A DNA stretch of 64,000 nucleotides, taken from positions 46,737,600-46,801,599 of the forward strand of contig CM039122.1 in assembly GCA_022036555.1 (NCBI GenBank), written 5' to 3'. Under the pieces are notes generated by a model, which was not told the DNA's origin, searched no databases, and worked only from the letters and a program-made list of their open reading frames with translations. This document shows positions 59,761 through 64,000 of this stretch, in pieces (positions within the stretch are counted from its first letter, which is position 1; each line of letters opens with the position of its first letter). Both the position numbers and the translations under genes were made by a program. Source of the stretch: Microstegium vimineum (Eukaryota; Streptophyta; Magnoliopsida; Poales; Poaceae).

Positions 59761-61713
59761 TCAATCTGCAACTTTACAGATATCATGCACCTTCTTACCT
59801 ACTTTACAAACTACACGACTGAACTTGCATCGAACATTACATTTTTGCAATGAACTCATACTGCTCTGATATTTTTCAATGTCATTTATTGCCTGCTTTA
59901 GTTTCCTGCTGACATCACCCAATGCCCACACCAACGATATATGTGGCCGTGGATTCTGCCAAAAGATCAAATGACAGTTAAAAAATGTCGTATTTGGTAA
60001 CAAAATTAGAAGCCGTATATGATGTTCTAGTCATTTTAATCTGATAGAGATTGCTGATTCCTTCTTCATGTGGTCATGTACTGATGTTCCAAATCAACAA
60101 TTGCATTAGTTTACATAAAAGACACCAGCTTCTTTTTTGCATACTATTCGCTTAGTGTACATGTCAGATAATTCCACCATATGAATGAATTAGCTAACTT
60201 TTGTTTACAAGCAAGGTGCTATATTTATCTAATAGAATGAATTAATTTGAAATCAAGGAGAAGCTCATGTTTCATAGCATCTTGTCATTTGTCCTAGACA
60301 CTAATATAACGCATAACTCAATATCCATTACCGTGTAAAATTCAGGAAGACCATGCAATCGATATACTTCATCTACCATAAGTATCTGCTTCCTTATCTG
60401 CAAAGAAAACTGAGGGTAAACACAAGATGCAAAAGGTTCTCATTATGAAAAATCAATACAACATAGACATAGGCAGAGGCTTCACGCTGTAAATATGACA
60501 TAAAATGGCACAAAGATGTACTGTAAATACCTCTGGCAAACCAGTTCTTGTAACTTCTAGTGAAAGAAATGAACGTGTACAATCGTCATTGACAAAGTGC
60601 TCCCATTTATTGAACTCCATCCAGTACCTTTGTTCCACATGCATAAAGATCCATCAGTGACAATGAGACACAAAAGTTGAAAAGCACAGAAAAGAATACT
60701 GGGCAACTGTAATCCTGTACAAGAAAATACGTCCACAGAGGGGACAAAGTAGTAATCGCCAAGCAGCGAAGTTCTTAGAGATGACTAACCGTTGTTGTGG
60801 CTGGAATTTCTGGCGAAGCATTGCAACAAAAGAGTCAATCTGATGCACCTGGACTGCAACAGGTCTTCCCAAGCTTACATGAAACTCCCTGCTCAGGAGC
60901 ACTTTCTCAAGCTTCTGTTCATCTTTGCACAATTCAGAAAGTGCATAGTCTGCATCAACAGCATAGAGATCTGGCACAAGAGATGCAGCTCTTTTCATAG
61001 AAAGGGCCAGTTGTTTCCTTGCATCAGAAGGTAGGACGACTGCATAAAACAGCTAGTGAGAGCAGTTATAGATTGAAAAAAAATTGTTGTGATTGGGGCA
61101 GTAGGATCATATGATGGCCACAGTTTCAATCAATAAAAAAATGTGCGTAATCTTTTTTCCCCTTCACTAATGAACCTGAGAAATTATTTACGGACATGTT
61201 CTGTTAGTTGCCAAGTTTTTATTGACAAGCTCATTTTAATCCCTGAAACACCACCGAGCAACAAGGTATCTAAGAGGATATGTCATATATATTTGATCTC
61301 GATTTCTAAGTGCACATCCACATCGAAGAACTATAACATTTGTAGCAAGACCAACAAGCAAAAGCACAGACCAGGGATATAAACATGTACAGCATAGTTG
61401 CCTTCCACATGGGGGAAACTCCGGACGCGACCCCCCAGCGCCATCGCCGAGTAATCTGCACCACGTATTGTACCGCAGATACCATCAGCAGTCAGCGGTC
61501 AGCATTCAAAACATCAGCAGCTATAATAAGGTTCAAAGAGATGGGAGCGCAAGGAATCATGCCTACGGAGTTGGGGGGCTGGAGGAGGTCGAGGGGAGGA
61601 GGTGGGAGCAAGGCCGAAGGTTCCGGGACCTCCGGGGCGCCTCCGGAGACGGCAGCCGGCTCGCCGCCGTCAGAGTCGGAGTCGGACGCGTAGCTCGCCA
61701 TGAGCGCGTCCAT
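59761..61713 (-). CDS. USB1-like U6 snRNA phosphodiesterase
   Basis: Six exons on the minus strand: 61713-61563, 61455-61372, 61039-60790, 60627-60531, 60397-60332, 59955-59761. Total 280 aa, the usual size. Two HxS motifs of the 2H phosphodiesterase family are present: HVSLGRPV (His132, Ser134) and HISLVWALGDV (His221, Ser223). USB1 trims the 3' end of U6 snRNA in the nucleus and leaves it stable for splicing. Introns 2-5 are GT-AG. For intron 1 the GT at 61566 gives a wrong phase; the phase fits if the exon ends at 61563 and the intron begins with GC (TAG|GCATGA), giving a junction reading NSVDYSAMALGG. The first ATG is used; a second one is four codons downstream. Confidence 0.9.
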
Positions 61714-62023
61714 CAGTTACCTACCCCCGTTGGATTGGACCCCAGCCGAATCGGTGGAGGCGTGGGTCGACGACGCGGCCGCGAGAGAAGTCGGCGGCGA
61801 GCGCTGCGCTCAACGGTTAGTGCTGCAGTGGATGGCGCTAGCCAAGTGGCCCGGTAGGAGGCACGGGGCTGGCGGAAGTAGCGGCGCCGGCGTGGAGAGT
61901 GGCAGACGGGCGGCCGCGCAGGCAAAGAAACGGGAGGAAGCAGGAACGCCAGGAAGGAGGAGATGTGAACGAGTTGCTGACGGATGGGAGCCACGGCTGA
62001 CAGGTAGGCCTCGCGACTGGGGC
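61714..62023. other. 5' flank of USB1, GC-rich
   Basis: GC-rich with open frames on both strands that have no known domain. This is most likely promoter and leader of USB1. Confidence 0.5.
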
Positions 62024-62026
62024 TAA

Positions 62027-62163
62027 GGGCTTGTTTGGTTATAGCCCCTAAAGTTTAGCCACTAAATTTAGGTGATTTTAGTATCTAAAGTGTCAAATAA
62101 CCCCCTAAAGTGCCCCCTTAAATTTAGTGGCTAAACTTTAGGGAGTTGTAACTAAACATGCTC
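62027..62163. mobile_element. Tourist-type MITE (PIF/Harbinger), 137 bp
   Basis: The ends are inverted (gggcttgtttggtt and aactaaacatgctc), and the arms cctaaagtttagccactaaa and tttagtggctaaactttagg pair almost over the whole length. The duplication TAA is at 62024-62026 and 62164-62166. Confidence 0.85.
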
Positions 62164-62329
62164 TAAGTCAAAAATACGACCCAATCACTCCTACTAATGC
62201 GAGACGATTCATCTTTAGGAAGAAAATTGACACTGTTCCCACGTGAAACTAAACTGATTCTTTAAAATCCCTATACACGATTTGAAATTACTGCACATAA
62301 AATGATGTACATAGGAAGAAAGAGAGTGG

Positions 62330-63636
62330 AATAATTCTAAAGTTAAACTATGAGAAAGCATATGACCGTGTTAGCTAGAGCTTTCTTGAGAATATGCTCA
62401 GATCTAGGGGTTTTGGAACCATTTGGATTATTTGAATCAAGAAGCTTGTTAAAGGGGGCTCTTTGTGTATTAGGATTAATGATGAGAATAGTGGTTTTTT
62501 AAAAGCTGGTAAAGGTCTGAGGCAGGGGACTCTTCGTCAGGCCCGGTCCGGGGGGGTTCGAGCTGTGCTGCCGAACAGGGCCCTTGAGGCCAAGGGGCCC
62601 AACGCCAAATACATAAGTAGGTAGAGTACTCAGCCCAGCAGTAAGAAAAAATCGTAGGACATTAGGATTCCGTCGTTTCTTCCCTTCCGACTTCCATTGC
62701 GTGGTGTTCCTGCGTTCCAGACTTCGAGCTGTGTGTTGTTCGGCTGTATGTGTGTATACAGTCATACAGAGTATTTGCTCTTGCCTCCAATCTATATACT
62801 TTACTTCTTTAGATTTGAAAAAAATTAGGAATCCCATATAGTGCAGCAATCATGCTGAATTTCGTAAGACAAAACTTTATTTAATTACTTGCTATTTTTC
62901 TAAATTTATGATGAGCTCATATTAAAGGGTCCATCACTATAGCTTCGCTCCAGGTCTATAACTTGATAGGACCGGGCCTGCTCTCCGTCTCCTTTACTCT
63001 TTAATCTTGTGGCTGATGTTTTTACTAGGATGCTTATGAGAGCATCTAATCAAGGCTTGATCTCTGGTTTACTGACGCAAATGGTGGATGGAGGCATGAT
63101 TAGTTTACAATATGTAGATGATACGTTATTGTTCCTAGAAAAGGATATAGAAAAAGTCAGTAACTTGAAATGGTTGCTAGTTTGCTTTGAACAAATGTTT
63201 GTCTTGAAAATTAATTATGATAAGAGTGACATGCTTATTATTGGGATCAGTTTGGATGAAACCAATGAGATAGCTAAGCTTCTATCCTGTAAAACTTGTG
63301 ATTTTCCCATCAAATATTTGGGGTGCCTTTGCATCATTCAAAGTTGTGTAAAACTGACCTACAACCAGTGATTGACAAGATAATCAAGAGAATAGATGGT
63401 TGGAGAGGGAAACTGTTATCTTATGTTGGTAGACTGACCTTGCTTAGAGCTTGCCTAGCAAGCATCCCTGTTTACTTGTTGTCTATGATTAAGTTCCCTA
63501 AATGGGCCATAAACATGATTAACACACACATGGGTCATTTCCTGTGGGGAGATACTGAGAATAATCAAATATATCATTTGGCTAATTGGCCCTTTGTGGC
63601 ACAAAAACAAGAGTTTGGTGGTTCGGGGGTTCCTGA
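62330..63636 (+). pseudogene. LINE (L1-type) reverse transcriptase remnant
   Basis: 62336-62530 has ENMLRSRGFGTIWI and FFKAGKGLRQGT in broken frames. After an inserted MITE it goes on at 62989: FNLVADVFTRMLMRASNQGL, then LQYVDDTLLFL (catalytic YVDD) and DFPIKYLGC. 63323-63661 has GWRGKLLSYVGRLTLLRACL and FLWGDTEN, the usual C-terminal part. There is a frameshift near 63330 and no 5' part or ORF1. It is cut at 63637 by an LTR element. Confidence 0.85.
62538..62980. mobile_element. hAT-type MITE inside the LINE
   Basis: Perfect 12-bp inverted ends CAGGCCCGGTCC and GGACCGGGCCTG. The 8-bp target duplication is CTCTTCGT at 62530-62537 and CTCTCCGT at 62981-62988 (one mismatch). 443 bp, no supported frame. 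Confidence 0.85.
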
Positions 63637-64000
63637 TGTAACAGAACCGTCCGAATTATAAGAGATCAAGTACTAAAGTAGCCGAATTAACTGCCACTTA
63701 ATAGCACTTGAGCCCATATAGTCCCGGTAATCCGTGAAATCTCGAAGGATTTCAAACATTTCGACAATACAACCAAGATCGAGATAGTTCAGTAGCACCA
63801 TTCACACGATATAAGTTCAACATAATAAAATAGTATCGGAGTGCGAAGACTCAACAGTTATTACAAACCATTGTTTGAATTGAAAGAGAAGCGGAAGTCT
63901 TTAACACGATAATCTCTAAAGTAGTTCCTAATAGAGTGCCAGACTAGGGACATATCCCGCAACAGCAAAAGAAGAGTCTGGAAGTGACCAAGCCCATGGT
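63637..64000. mobile_element. Start of an LTR retrotransposon running off the window
   Basis: Begins TGTAACAGAACCGTCCG directly after LINE sequence that is interrupted in mid-gene. The start resembles that of the solo LTR at 48946. The other end and target duplication are outside the window; the expected duplication would be CCTGA. Confidence 0.6.

Noticed and set aside
61700..62026. 108-aa plus-strand frame next to USB1
   Set aside because: GC-rich promoter sequence; both strands are open and no family is recognised.
1..64000. tRNA or rRNA genes
   Set aside because: No cloverleaf or rRNA-like stretch was noticed on reading; a tRNAscan run would settle it.

Overview
The window is nuclear DNA of a grass (Poaceae). 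The evidence is spliced genes with GT-AG introns, plant-only families (a yellow stripe-like metal transporter, a CLASSY-type SNF2 protein, a receptor-like cytoplasmic kinase), grass-type Ty3/gypsy elements and many MITEs. Sequence style suggests a panicoid grass such as sorghum, maize or sugarcane, but species cannot be fixed from sequence alone. There are about five host genes; the rest is nested transposable elements.

Layout. (1) 1-6757: an intact six-exon YSL metal-nicotianamine transporter on the minus strand (2731-5944). (2) 6758-20768: a complete but decayed Ty3/gypsy element on the plus strand with 5-bp target duplications GTTTT. It has two RNase H regions (Tat-like). Between integrase and 3' LTR it carries two intron-containing genes in antisense: an intact 231-aa coiled-coil gene and a broken plant-mobile-domain gene. 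(3) 20774-26876: a GC-rich duplicated stretch, a MITE and an EndoU (poly(U)-specific endoribonuclease) pseudogene on the plus strand. (4) 26877-45034: one receptor-like cytoplasmic kinase gene on the minus strand whose second intron was opened by a 15.4-kb gypsy element (28156-43569, TSD ATACT). That element also carries an antisense intron-containing gene, on the plus strand, with its own TATA box and upstream tandem repeats. (5) 45035-54142: MITEs, a microsatellite, a 3.8-kb probable solo LTR (48946-52741, TSD CCGAG) and a Mutator-like MITE. (6) 54337-59168: an intact CLASSY 3/4-type SNF2 gene (1401 aa). (7) 59761-61713: an intact USB1-like U6 snRNA phosphodiesterase gene on the minus strand, convergent with CLASSY, with a probable GC-AG first intron. 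(8) 62024-64000: a Tourist MITE, then a LINE remnant broken by a hAT-type MITE and cut at its right by the start of another LTR element.

The most unusual feature is the parallel design of the two gypsy elements. Each has, at the same place downstream of integrase, an antisense gene with introns, a coiled-coil product and a TATAAATA box upstream of the ATG. In the first element this gene is open while gag-pol is full of stops and frameshifts.
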